In this document: positions 30,747-42,591 of the stretch, piece by piece
Layout of the letters: each line of letters starts with the position of its first letter
Position numbering within the stretch: position 1 is the first letter of the stretch
DNA from: Melampsora larici-populina 98AG31
Lineage: Eukaryota > Basidiomycota > Pucciniomycetes > Pucciniales > Melampsoraceae
Reading direction: 5' to 3'
Length of the DNA: 64,000 bases
Assembly (NCBI RefSeq): GCF_000204055.1
Contig: NW_006768765.1
Span: 2,584,202 to 2,648,201 of the forward strand
The notes under the pieces: model-generated
Databases searched by the model: none
Told to the model about the DNA's origin: nothing
What the model saw: the letters and a program-made list of their open reading frames with translations, nothing else
Made by a program: the position numbers and the translations under genes

Positions 30747-31027
30747 AAGGGGGCTCAAGTCAAAATATTTGCCGCCTTTTCTTAAAAAATCGGGGAAAGT
30801 TTTTTACGGTACCGTGCTGTAAAAACTTTTCCCAATTCATAAAAAAGGACCAAAAAAATTCTTTCGGATCTGCTTCTGAGCAGTAAATTTACGCAAATTT
30901 GCTGCTTAAAAAAATTTGGGATGTCGTATAACATTTCCCAATTTCATAAAATTTTGCGTAAATTTTATGAAATTGGGAAAAGTTTTTTACCATAAAAGTT
31001 GTAAAAATTTTTGACTTGAGCCCCCCT
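30747..31027. mobile_element. 281-bp TIR element, AAT duplicated
   Basis: Ends AAGGGGGCTCAAGTCAAAA and AGGGGGGCTCAAGTCAAAA (inverted), flanked by AAT on both sides (30744-30746, 31028-31030). The interior holds several small palindromes. It is closely related, in opposite orientation, to the nested element at 34081-34329. Confidence 0.9.
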
Positions 31028-31030
31028 AAT

Positions 31031-31848
31031 GTTGATTTTGGTAATGGTTTACGTTTGATCTTGGTAGTTTGCCACCAAACTGGTAAAAGCAAGATGATCA
31101 TCAACCAAAAGCTCAATATGGTCTTGATTCTAACATCAAATGTCTTTTGTAAATTGGGAGAATCATAATTTGATGAAGGCTTTCTTGACATTGTTGCACT
31201 TGTTTGAGTAGTTGAGTAGTGTTGTCTGTTGACAATGATATGAACTTGAAGGTGTTGATTGATGTCTGGATTGTGTTGACTGCTCCAACACTTGCACCCA
31301 AGATGCATCTGCTTGGCCAGCTCTGGGGAGACCCGGAGGCATCCAGAACAGACTTCAAAACTAGCACTATGCAAAGGAAAACTGGTCTTGAGCATATTTT
31401 TGATGGATCCCACATGGGTCCGTACATCAGGGTAGAATGGTGTGGTTGGGAGGACTTGTTAAATAATCAGAAAATTTGAAAAACATTATAGTATATGCAC
31501 TTTTCACTCGATTCTATCTTTTCAAGAGTTTGTTTGATGGTCAACAGGATGTTTTATTTCACAAAGATATATAAATTAATCATACAAATGATTATAGGTA
31601 CATGCTAAATCTGCACAGAGTATGAATTTATGATGATCATTTTATACCTTACGTAGAATGAATCAAAATGCTCGAATGTCATGATTCTTTTTGAAACAAA
31701 CCCAACACTTTCTGCTTCATCCCGACCGCAGTCCCTTATATCTATTCTACCAGTGTTCAAGAAGCAATCTGTGAGGTTGTTTATTTTGATTCTCCCTAGC
31801 TAGTCTACCAAAAGATATCACTTCTTCACACATCAAAGATTTTGATAT
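31031..31848. other. Intergenic, 3' flank of the F-box gene
   Basis: Overlapping short frames on both strands at 31113-31480 have no family motif. No gene supported. Confidence 0.4.
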
Positions 31849-33516
31849 CTAATCGTGATCTACAAGAAGCGTTGATCCCTCATATATATTCTCGTAATTT
31901 ACTTCATTATAAAAAACCTTCAGTTCGATTCCTTTAAATTGACAAAAAACAGCTAGAGGAGATAATTGGCAATCTCCTGTTGATGCAAGGGAAAAATCTC
32001 GTTCGGTGGTAAGAAATGATAATGTCTTGAGCTTAGGAAATTGATCAGAAATGATTGAGTCTAAAATTTTTGAAAGTCGATTTTGTCGAAATTGAACAAA
32101 GGTAAGATCTGAGAGGGTTTTACAATTTGAAAAGCATTCCAAAGAATCGAGATCGGAAGAGTCCCAAATTTTTAAATGTGTTAAAGCCAGTAGTGAAAAT
32201 TGATTAGAGTGTATTTTGTAGGTATCGTCAAATTCGGTTTCCAAGTGAGTAAGGTGAGGTGCCCAAGAATTGACTAAGCAAGATGTATTTGAAATGCAAA
32301 GCTCATAACACTGATCAATTATCAGATTGACTAATTTAGGAGGGCCTTGATGACAGTCTGTAGGGTTGTAGATCATGTCCACATGTCTGAGAGCAAGTGT
32401 TTTCAGTGATTTGAGATTTGAAAGAGATTCAAGAAGCGAACCATCATCTTCCCTTTCCATCTCCATGATATATTCAAGTTCGAGTGATTCAAGGAGTGGG
32501 AGATGTTTAAGAGGTTCAGTTAAGCACTCAGCGAAGATTGGTGCGTACTCGTGGCCGTGGATCTTTAAATGTTGAAGAGATTGAAGATCAGAAACTATTG
32601 CAGAAAGATTGCAACTCAAGTTGTGTATTTCTTGCAGTGTTAGTAAACCCCATTCTGGACTTCTAAGAGAGAGTGTCGTAAGGTTTTCGCACTGTGAAAG
32701 TACTTTGACGAGGTTCTCAGGACACAGACCAAACACAGTGCGAATCGCATAGTTTTTCAAAAAGTCGCGCATCCCTTGATCATCGTAAAGGGCTAAATTA
32801 TCCGAATGAACCCTATCAACTTCCCAATACTCTTTATCTTCCTTGATAAACTTGTTTTTTTTATATCAGAAGATCGAAGTGAATAGTGGCGTGAAGGTTT
32901 GTTTTTGATTGCTCGTTCGATACGGATCGGTTTCTGAGGTATTTCTAGCCATTTTGATCTTAATAAGACATCTAATACTTTGACGTGAGATCCGTATTTT
33001 GGTAAGATCTCGCTATTCCAGAATGTCATTGGTCCAGAAATCAAAGAAGGGAAGTGGAGCGACTACAGAACCGCGAGTGTTCAGATTCAGACATATGCAG
33101 AATTGTATCATCATTAGTACACTAGTCTGTAGCTGCACTGTGGCAAGTTGAAACTGGCTCACCTCCCACATGATCGGTCCACAGATAGAATGAATCTTAC
33201 GATTCACAACTGAAAAGGCTTGAAAATCAGTCATGATAGGTGAATCAGGTTTATGTTCATAAATCCATAGTCTCGACTGCTTTCCCGATAAAAGAGTAGA
33301 TCCTTGACGAATCTTCTTGCGGCGATTGTCTATACCAACCCTCGGTCCCTTCAGTAGGTGCCCTATAATCTCAAGAATAAGCTCGTTTGGTAGTCGAGAT
33401 AGGAGATCCTCGGCATGAGTCTTGTGTGATGCTGCAGCTTGATAAACTCGCTTGTTTGTTTTTGTAGAGTTCTTATCCATTTTGATCGATGTCGCTGGTT
33501 TGGATTCTGGAACCAT
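31849..33516 (-). CDS. F-box / leucine-rich-repeat-like protein
   Basis: Exons 33163-33516 and 31849-33061 (intron GTGAGC...CTGTAG, phase 0; the first exon-2 base is near 33062), about 522 aa. The N terminus holds an F-box, LLSRLPNELILEIIGHLL (about residues 35-52), the Skp1-binding element of SCF ubiquitin ligases. The C-terminal 300 residues contain LRR-like units such as LTTLSLRSPEWG, LQSLQHLKIHG, LPLLESLELEY and LKSLKTLALRHV, a likely substrate-binding part. Substrate unknown. A one-base deletion in an A-run (about 32857-32864) shifts the frame between the two halves; adding one A would join them. ATG 33516 is used because the longer frame starts with TTG. Confidence 0.78.
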
Positions 33517-33844
33517 CAACTATGTGAGGAGCTTCAAGTCAAAATTCTACAAGGATTCCGGGTATCAAAAGACCCCTTGACCGGTGTAACGGGCACTTGG
33601 TTGAACATGTCCAGGTGAGTTTTTTCCTCGGCTGGACAGCTGTATTTTTTATTCAGCGACAGCGCCCTGCAACGCGCAACTGAACTTATTTCTCATTTCT
33701 CCATAGGGTTATAAATTTGAGGTTGAACCCACTTCAACAATAAGGGGTTTCAAGTTACAATTTTTTATACGCTTTTTTAAAAAATCGGTCAAGTTTTATA
33801 CGACAGCGTAAAAGTTTAAACTTGACCGTTTGTAAAAAGCAAGC

Positions 33845-34021
33845 ATGTTGGATGATTATCGTCGTAAAAAGGATCGAACCGGTGAACCTATCGTTCCAAG
33901 CTTTGGCGACATTCTCTTCAAAGACAATGACAAGATGGCCTTCTTGACCAATCTCATGTTTGATGAAGTGGGCGATACCATCATTGAAAAGGTCAAAAGG
34001 TTGACCGGATACTTTTTATAA
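33845..34021 (+). CDS. 58-aa ORF inside the TIR element (unknown)
   Basis: Starts MLDDYRRKKDRTGEP and includes PIVPSFG and NDKMAFLTNLMFDEVGDTII. No known family is recognised. The other copy (44281-44448, -) keeps the frame open. Over 55 shared codons I count 16 amino-acid changes and 5 silent ones, which does not show purifying selection. It may be a captured fragment of a coding exon. Confidence 0.4.
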   Translation: MLDDYRRKKDRTGEPIVPSFGDILFKDNDKMAFLTNLMFDEVGDTIIEKVKRLTGYFL

Positions 34022-34080
34022 GCGTAAATTTACGCTAATTTTAAAACGGGAGACGTAAAAAGGTTGTCCGTTTTAAAATT

Positions 34081-34329
34081 AGGGGGGCTCAAGTCAAAAA
34101 AATTTACTACTTTTATCGTAAAAAACTTTTCCCAATTTCAAAATGTTATACGACATCCCAAATTTTTTTAAGCCGCAAATTTGCGTAAATTTACTGCTCA
34201 GAAGCAGATCCGAAAGAAATTTTTTGGTCCTTTTTTACGATTTGGGAAAAGTTTTTACAGCACGGTACCGTAAAAACTTTCCCCAATTTTTTAAGAAAAG
34301 GCGGCAAATATTTTGACTTGAGCCCCCTT
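34081..34329. mobile_element. 249-bp TIR element nested in 33742-34409
   Basis: Ends AGGGGGGCTCAAGTC and AAGGGGGCTCAAGTC (inverted). ATT is duplicated (34078-34080, 34330-34332), equivalent to AAT on the other strand. Closely similar to 30747-31027 in inverted orientation. Confidence 0.9.
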
Positions 34330-34412
34330 ATTATTTTACGTAAAATTTATAAGGTCGTCCAAGTTTTTAAAACGTAAAGATACGCAAAAACTCAAACTTG
34401 AAACCCCTTAAT

Positions 34413-36168
34413 AAGCCAAAAGGTCCAAAGTAGAACAATGCCAATAGCACCACCCTTGCTTGAAACAACAGAATAGGTGATTGCACAATAAGATAAAACA
34501 TAAATAGTAGACGCATGCCCAAATATTAGTCATTGTTTAACTTTGGACAAAAGCTGTTGGGAGAGTGGTTTTCAGATCATTCAGCCAGGTCAGCAAATTT
34601 GTTGAGCTGAGCATGGGAGTGTGTTGTTTCACAAAAGATTGTTTGCACACAAGGTCCATTCTCTGGTGGGTCTGTAGTCAGCGGGTTATTTCTATAACCA
34701 CCTCTGGCTCTGCCTTGTCCAACACATATGGCTGAGGCAAGAGCCTGGTTTGGGGGAAGTGGAGCACTGTGAGGGTAGGGTATTCTTTAGAGTACTCTAG
34801 GCTCACTATGGGAAGGTAAGGTGGGTTCTTTTTATTAAAATAGTTGTATTTCAAATGTAATTTTGTAAATACAATTATAAATAAATAATGAAAGGAAGAA
34901 AGGAAATGAGGCTGACAGTCTGTTTGGATAAATCCAGACAGACTACAGTTAAATGACTCCTTAGAAGGAGGTTTGAAATACAATAATAGAAAGCTGGATC
35001 CAAGGCCCTCCTTTAATCTTCAAGGTAACAGATTTAGAGTGATATGTAGGTCACTAGCCTGGTTATTTATAGTCACCAACTGGTAGTTATTCAGAAGGTC
35101 ACTAACCTGTGAGTTGTTGTAGGTCACTAACCTGCAGTTGTTCAAAAGGTCACTAACCTGAGAGTTGATAAAGGTTACTAACCTGCAGTTGTTCAAAAGG
35201 TGACTAACCTGGAGTTCTTTGAGAGGTTACTAACCTGAAAAGTTCTACTTGGGGAAAGTAGAGGATCCAAGGGATGAAGAAGGAAATTACTTTATCTTTT
35301 AGGCAGGAATCTGCTTTAAAGTGATGAAGTGAATCACTAGTCTTATATTTATAAGACTTTTGATTATGTACTTCAAAAGAACTTTAAAGGGTTCTTTAAA
35401 AGATATGTGTAATAAAATGCTTGGGGGAAAATCCTTGAAGGCTGAGAGAGGAGGGGTTTATATATCCTCCTCTCCAAACCTAATTGTAGTGATATTTGAT
35501 TGTATCATCACTGTGGTTTAGGGTTTAATAATTACTATTAATTATTATTATTATTGATATAACATAATTACATATACGTGTTATGTATTTTATGTAGTAT
35601 AAGCATCTTAACTCTTGACACTGAGTTATGAGGTGTAATTGGTATTTTATTACATGTTACATATGTTTTTAAGTGTATATACATATGTAATTGATGTTTG
35701 TATATGTTTTAATATATGTTACATGTGTTTTATAAGCTGTATGTACATGTAATAAGGTTTATAAGTAAAATTACTATATTATAAGTTAGTTTTGGGTACA
35801 TGTATATGTACCCAGGGCTGACAAGCACCCTCTGCAAAACTTTGTGTGACTCAAAAAAAACCTCTGTCACACAAAACACGGTTTGGTTTGGTTACTCTGT
35901 AGGGTGGGTAGGTGGTTTTGGAATTTTTGCTTATTAATCCAAAGCTATGCTATTTAGATTGATGTGTTAAGTGTACACTATGGTTTGCAAAAAATGTAAT
36001 TATTATGGGATTTGACCATCTGTTTCAAAGATGTCGTCTTCACATGTTGAGGACATGCCTAGTAAAGATGTAACACAAACATATTTGGTTACAATTCAGA
36101 CATTTGGATCTTATCTTTCCCCGAGACATATCATACATAATCATGATGTAATTAGTTTGTATGCTGAA
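34413..36168. other. Gene-free AT-rich stretch containing a minisatellite
   Basis: No coding pattern. It contains the repeat at 35045-35245, and very AT-rich sequence with TATGTAATT/ACATATG motifs at 35520-35800. Confidence 0.45.
35045..35245. repeat. Minisatellite, about 25-35 bp units, roughly seven copies
   Basis: Degenerate units of the form GGTCACTAACCTG(C)AGTTGTTCAAAA repeat across the region, with GGTTACTAACCTG variants. Confidence 0.85.
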
Positions 36169-37406
36169 CACCCCCTTCGGTAACGCATATGTAACGTGTG
36201 TGACCAAATATGCACCACCAAAAATGCGCAGTGATATTTGGTCGCATATGTGACTTGAAACTGTCATTCGGTAAACCCGAGTGTGAAAAAAGGCGCACAC
36301 GTAATTTTGCATATATATGCAAAAATCGTGCATATTCTTGAAAACGACAAAAAAGTCGTTTTTGCTTTTGATATATGCAACTTTCTATGATCTGTACCCA
36401 TCACGCTTTCTTTTTTGACTCGTTCATTTCTTTCCTTATCTTTATTTCTGTTGGTTTATTTGCCCCAACGATCGATATCAACCCTCTACCTCTTCCTCTC
36501 TTTCAAATCATTATCCCTTTTTCACTCTTCACATCGATCCAAACTCGATTACCTTCAATCGACTTGCTTTACCTTTCTTGACTCAATTTCAAGTTATCAA
36601 CTTAGCAAACCCTCATTCGTTCAAATCAAAAACTTGATCAATCAAAACCAAATCAGAATTGATCAAAATCAAAACCAAATCATAATCAATTGAAATCAAA
36701 ACCAAGTCATTCATATTACAATCTCATTCATTTGATTTGGAATCTTTTAATTTGAGAACATATTAATTTATATTGAGATCAAGTTGCATTCAATCAAAAT
36801 CTCAAAATCATGTGGGGACAAAACCAGGCGCTGATCTAAGACACTGATGCTATCCTATTATTTTATCACTTTCATTCAATCAAGTCAGATACAAAAGAGA
36901 TGGGAAATTTAACTTTTACATGATTTGTATAGCTGTGAATGATTCCTGCAGATTGGTTTATACTTGTATTCTTCAAGCTGTTTTGTTGCATACATAGCCT
37001 TTGATCTTTTCAATTCAAGATTCTCATTATCGTTGTTATCCGCATTGTGATTCACTTGAAAGTGCTTTTTGTGAAATTGTTCTTTGGATATGACAGAAAG
37101 ATGATTATTACTATTGATATCGTCATATCCGAGCAAGACAAAGGGGAAATGAGAAGAATCGAGTTCTTTGTGCTCGATTCACTCATTGATAATGAATCAC
37201 AAACTTGAACAACTCATGGATGGATTTTACCAAATGGCAAAGTTGCGGTATACTTGTCAACAATCGTATAATGCGACCTTTGACGAGTTTACCAAATGTC
37301 TTCACAAAATATATTTTATACATACACACATGGTGAGAAATTTTCTCACCGTGTTAGCAAAAGTCGCATAAAGTTACATATGCAACTTTTGTTACCGAAG
37401 GGGGTG
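36169..37406. mobile_element. 1238-bp TIR element, GAA duplicated
   Basis: Ends CACCCCCTTCGGTAAC and its inverse complement, with a longer imperfect TIR rich in CATATG. GAA flanks both ends (36166-36168, 37407-37409). The interior repeats motifs such as GTCGCATATGTGACTT. No ORF supported. Confidence 0.75.
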
Positions 37407-37698
37407 GAAGGTGTCAAGTATGAAAGTTGCACAAACTTACCACATATTGCTGATCAAATCTTCTTGGTTACATCCATGAAATGTAATCCGTACATTTCAT
37501 TTACATAAGTCACATGTTTCTGGAACACAAATCCAGCCCAAATTTTGATTGGTCCAAATTTTGATTCAATATCAATTGTAATTCCAACATATTGTGTTGA
37601 TTTTTTTTTGATTTCCTTTGTTGGCATTGTTTTTACTGGCTTCTGGGGGTTGGGGGACAGAGGGAGAAGTAATGCACCATGTGATATACAACCATCCT

Positions 37699-37879
37699 GA
37701 TATTGCTTGTTGCTCCGTTTTGAAAAAGGAAAAGTGAAACCTAAGTTTTTACTCAATAAAACTTCAAACTTGGCTGTAATTCAGGGCAATACAGCCAAAT
37801 TTCAGGTTTTAACCAGTTAAAACTTAGGTTTCAAGCTCACAAACTTTTGCTTTTCAAAAAAGGCGCAACAAGCGATATC
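37699..37879. repeat. 181-bp inverted repeat beside the gypsy LTR
   Basis: The left arm from GATATTGCTTGTTGC and the right arm to GCAACAAGCGATATC pair imperfectly over about 75 bp, including AAACCTAAGTTTTTAC against AACTTAGGTTT. It may be an LTR palindrome or a small foldback element. Confidence 0.7.
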
Positions 37880-38011
37880 GGAATGGCTGTGGTTATTGCA
37901 GTGTAAGGAAAGAGAGTAAATTGGGACACACTATCTGGTACAAGTGCGGCTCAAAGCCGTGAGGTGTCACAGTATGCAATACCATGATCCGTGACATGGG
38001 ATCATAACACT

Positions 38012-38643
38012 TTCCCCCCTTCACGCCCAGGCTCCCTGTTTGCGGCCCTGCGTTCTTCCCCAGGGCTGGCATTAAAAAACCCGGTGGGAAAAAGATTTGC
38101 CCCTCTCTCATACCGCTGTGTTTGTCTGTGAACTTCTGAAGCATGTGGAAACCTTAAATTAAACTTGTTGATCATTTCTCTTGTGTTATTGACGTTGACC
38201 TCTGGTTCCCATGAATCCTTTGACTTGTTATAACCTTTCCAACTAATAAGGTATCTGGCCTTTCCCCGCCTGGTTCTCTTGTCCAGTACTGCTTCAATCT
38301 CTCACTTGTCTTCTCCCTTGATCTCTACAGGATAAGGTTCAGACTGCACTCTCTCTATGATCAAATCAGGTAAGTGTTTTATAAGCAGTGAAACATGGAA
38401 TACAGGGTGCACCTTACTCATTGTTAATGGTAACTTCAGTTTGTAGGCCAAGGCTGATACCTTCTTTTCTATAACAACAGGGCCTAACCAACGGTGATTG
38501 AGCTTAGCTGACGGCCAAGTTGTTGATATATGGCCACTATTGAGCCATACTTGGTTGCCAACATTCCAATCTGTGGTAGGTTGTATTCCTTCATCATAAT
38601 TTTGTTTCATTACCTCTTGCACCCGGCTTATATTTTCCTTCAA
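38012..38643 (-). pseudogene. Integrase C terminus with chromodomain (chromovirus)
   Basis: Shows GNQVWLNSGHISTTWPSAKLNHRWLGP (a GPY/F-type module, given here as key residues W, P, K, L and GP) and KVHPVFHVSLLIKH, then EIEAVLDKRTRRGKARYLI with SWKGY and WEP residues of a chromodomain. A TGA replaces the expected Trp just before EIEAVLD (TGG to TGA). Ends shortly after the polypurine tract. Confidence 0.8.
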
Positions 38644-38711
38644 CTCATTTTGAATCTCTCCAATGCACCTTAATGATATGGATGAGGTTTAGGAGCAATC
38701 AGCAGCAATTG

Positions 38712-39168
38712 ATCAGAATGATTGCTTCTGACAATCACAGTTGATCAGTGTCAGGAGCAATTGTTTTATCAATCCACAATTGAACACTGGTTTTTTAACC
38801 TCTGTCTCCACTTGTGATCAACAATCCCCACCACACCAATATATCAATATCAATGCATCAAGCTGATTTTGATTGAAGCCTCAACTTTGCAATTATGTGA
38901 GAACACAAGCACACAGAATCCAAGATAAGGATCGTAATCAATCAGAATGATTGCTCCTGACAATCACAGTTGATCAGTGTCAGGAGCCATTGTTTTGCCA
39001 ATCAACAATCAAACACTGGGTTTTTAACCCCTGTCTCCACTTGTGATCAACATCACCCACCACAACAATATATCAATATCAATGTATCAAGGCAATTTTG
39101 ATTGAAGCCTCAACTTTGCAATTCTGTGAGAACACAAGCACACAGAATCTGAGATAAGGATCTTTGAA
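38712..39168. repeat. Tandem duplication of a 229-bp unit
   Basis: ATCAGAATGATTGC is at 38712 and at 38941, and similarity continues through CACAGTTGATCAGTGTCAGG, CAATATATCAATATCAATG and GAACACAAGCACACAGAATC in both units. Confidence 0.9.
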
Positions 39169-42100
39169 AGATCCTTGATTAACATGGTTTGTTGTTTTGT
39201 GCTTTGAACAAACTCAAAGTCCGGTGTTGCTTTCCGGACTTTGTTTTTTTGAACCAGACCTTTTGATCAATCAGCTTTCATCACCTTGATCAACTTCAAG
39301 CCCACAACCCAACAACATGTTACAGCCTCATCCACATCAGGATTCAGATGGACCACAAACCACCCCTAGTATGCTCCAAACTCGAGTTTGCTCTTGCTTC
39401 AACCAAACCATTCAAGACCTTCAGACCCCTCAACCCATGCCTTAAGGGACAAATATGGCTCTTACTCAGTGCTAAACACCGTGAACCAGTCTCCCCGCAA
39501 GTGTATCTTCCTTTTGGTTTTTGACCAAGTGGCTGCAAGGTTCAATCTACCTGAAACCCTCATGCCGTGTCTCAGGAGCATTTATGAGGTATCTTACTTC
39601 CACCTATAGCTGTTTTTGATATCATTGTGTATATAAAGGTTTTGATTTGGTTTGAATTCTAGGATACTCCACCTGAGGAGCAAGAGATAGCCGTGGCTTT
39701 CTATCTCACCAAGTTGATTGGTCAACTTCTGCCAGCTTAACCTTAATCTGCAGATTGGAGTCCAACAAACAAGCTCTGAGTAAGGGGCATTCCCTTTTGT
39801 ATCATTGTAACCAGATATACTGAACAGAGGTTACCATGTAGATTTTGATTCAAGGGCTACTTTCAAGATACATCATTAGGGTGGTTCAAGTTGAGAAGTG
39901 CAAGCAACATGCCACAGAGTTGCAATCAGGTTTTTTAGGGTTGCTTTCTCCTTAAAATTCTTGATCACATGGTCATGAACACTCTAAAATCAAGTTTTAA
40001 GGACTTGTAAAAGAAGGGCCACTGTTTCCTAGCGCTCAAGCCTCTTTTTTTTTCTGTGCCCAACAGTTCTTTTTTAGCTGTGGCCCTGTTTTTACTTGCC
40101 TTGGTGAAGTCCAACAACTTCTTTTAGTGGTCAACTATGGAGGTTTTCAAGAGTCAATCCATGCCTATTGAGAGAAAACTGTCACATCCAGGTACGCCAA
40201 AAGACAAAAAAATGAACAGTGATCCTTTTTTCGTCATCTGGACCTGACAGTCATAAGAAAATTAAGGCAAATCAAGTGATTGCAAAACTGTGAACCACAT
40301 CTAGAGGTGGTTTGCAAACTTATCATTATACTTATAATTTAAAGCACCTGAACAAATCATAAAATTTAAAAAGGGGTGTAAAAGCTCTTCTTAAACCACC
40401 CTATTGAATTGCAAACACTGGCATACAAATCTGATGTCAGAAACAATGAATGACTCACCAATTCATCTGCAAACAGTCTTGAGTGTTGAGTATTGGTAAG
40501 TTATAGCAATTGAAATCCTGCAGAGTACAATATACTCATGATGGATCCCCATATGGTCATGTAGGCTCATCTTGGGCGCCATGCTTGAGCCAAACCTTTT
40601 GCACGCCTCTTGTCAGCGTCTTTTGACACCACTGAGATCGGAATGTCTGGCAAGGTTATTGAGATAGTCAGGGACCTTGCTGATAATACTTGCTCTCAAT
40701 TGCAAGCACAGGTACGCACTGATATGTTGGCTACATATCCATGCTATATGCCTGACATGGCTGCTGGGTAGCTATTGCATAACATCAGTCCGCCTCTTGA
40801 ACCAAACCCGGCGGTGCCTCAATTACAATCCTTGATTTCCAGGGTGTGTGCCTCAGTCAATCCACAGCCCATTGTTCAAGTTACTTACTGGTTCATTAAA
40901 CATATCGTTCAATCATCAAATGAAGAAGCTGAACCGCTTTCCAAAGTGGAAATTTGGAAACATACCGACAAGGAAGATAAGGCCCAAATTTCCCTTCTCG
41001 TGAGTTTGATTCTGTCAGCAATCCATCAGATCACATATCTGATGCAAGGAATCTGGTAGCAATTGATTGCATTCAAATTTTACCAAGAGCTATCCCAGCC
41101 AATACCCAGTGAATGTGGTACCTTGTGGCACCAAGTGGATTCCTGCTTGGAGTGGATATCCACCCTATCTAAGAACCACCAAGCCAAGTGAGTTAATGAA
41201 AGCTGATATCACCCCTACACATGTAGAGTAACCATTGACATGCAACAAACATATATCATGAAGTGATCATGTACATTGAGCACATAGTCTTTGATGGGGT
41301 CTGGTTTTTCGCATCCATTGAGAATGAAAACACGACGACCTTGAATTTATTTGAAGAGCTGGACTGGGAAGAGCTTTTTGAAGACATTGATTCAAAGCAG
41401 CAATATAAACTTGGGATCACATGAACTCAAGTCTCAATCTCTTTACCATGTGGAGATTACACTTTCAAGGCATAGATGACCAACCCTTTTGGAAGAGATA
41501 ACGTATGAGATAGCCCTCTGGGAACGATGGGCTTTTCTTCTGCCTGTGTATCCTACATTACCTATGTCCCTCAAATAATAGTGTGGAGCAAAAGAACAAT
41601 GTTTTAAACAGCTAGAACACTCTTTGACGTGGTTTCAGCAAGGTCTCTGGACTTGTTTGTGTAGCAATCTGTCTTGTTTTTTATCCCTGTTTCCCTCTTA
41701 CAACAATACACTAGATTCTTGAAACTGGATTGTCCAATCCTATTCCATCATTCTAAAGTTTCATTACAGTCATCTAGAAATCAAATGTCACTTATCATCC
41801 TCTATAACAATATTGCTAATTGCTATATTGTTAGAGAGGAAATGGGAAGAAATAAAAACAAAGTGAAAGAGTGAATAGATCTGCAAAGTAAAGCCAGGCT
41901 TGGTGCCAAAAGAGAAGTGCCTTGATTTGTGCAAATGTTCTCATTTCCTTGGTTTTCTAAAGTCAAACCTGGTCTCAAGGCCTACAGTCCTGCTTGCAAC
42001 AGGGCTTTGGTCCCAGAAGCTCAACTTAATATAAAGCAGTGTATTTTAACAATGCAAGTTATATCTAGTACCTGTTGAGTTTGTAATGGGCACCTTTAGT

Positions 42101-42588
42101 TTATGTTGTGGTTGTTTATGTTCTGATGAAGTATTTACATGCCTCAACAATATATAATTTTGATTTACATTCCAGATACATTGACTTCACATAAATCCTA
42201 TAAGCATTCAAAATTCATATCAGCATCACAAGCCACTTTTGTCAACGGTAAGTAAGCATTATGTTTCCCAAATGTTTTCACTGGGCATGTTGTGAACACA
42301 TATGTACCCTTAAAGTTTGGACCGTAGTGTAGTCTTGGTTCAAGCAACTGAGTTAAATTGGGCACTCAAATTAGTGGCTGTCCATCTAAAAACAGATCTC
42401 ATTGGCATGTGGTGGCAGCCAAGGAAAGATGTCTAGGGCTCGCATGCTAAAAAGATAGGTTATGATTGATTAATTCACTTAAGGGTTATTCAAGATTTTA
42501 TGGTTACACATGCTAAATTAGATATTGCAAATGCAAATCTATTCTTGAAGATCTTTTAGATCATTCACAGATCACAAGCTGTTTGTTT
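39169..42588. other. Gene-poor stretch with possible coding fragments
   Basis: Around 39380-39740, open frames look spliced: ...LPETLMPCLRSIYE, a GTATCT donor near 39588, a TTCTAG acceptor near 39662, then TPPEEQEIAVAFYLTKLI and a stop. Another open stretch is at 40775-41059. I recognise no family. These may be decayed gene or repeat fragments. Confidence 0.25.
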
Positions 42589-42591
42589 ACA

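Larger units (their letters stand above)
33742..34409. mobile_element. TIR element (AAT duplicated) with a small ORF, interrupted by a nested relative
   Basis: Ends AAGGGGTTTCAAGTT and its inverse; AAT at 33739-33741 and 34410-34412. Without the nested element it is about 420 bp and matches 44138-44551 inverted. It contains a 58-codon ORF (33845-34021). Confidence 0.9.
37699..38680 (-). mobile_element. Ty3/gypsy chromovirus relic: 3' integrase end and LTR
   Basis: On the minus strand a coding relic (38643 to about 38012) is followed by a polypurine tract GGGGGGAAAG (38010-38019) and a sequence starting TGTTATGATCCC (38009 downward), as expected for a 3' LTR. The outer LTR end cannot be fixed. 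Upstream gag-pol is missing: homology stops near 38680. Confidence 0.8.
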
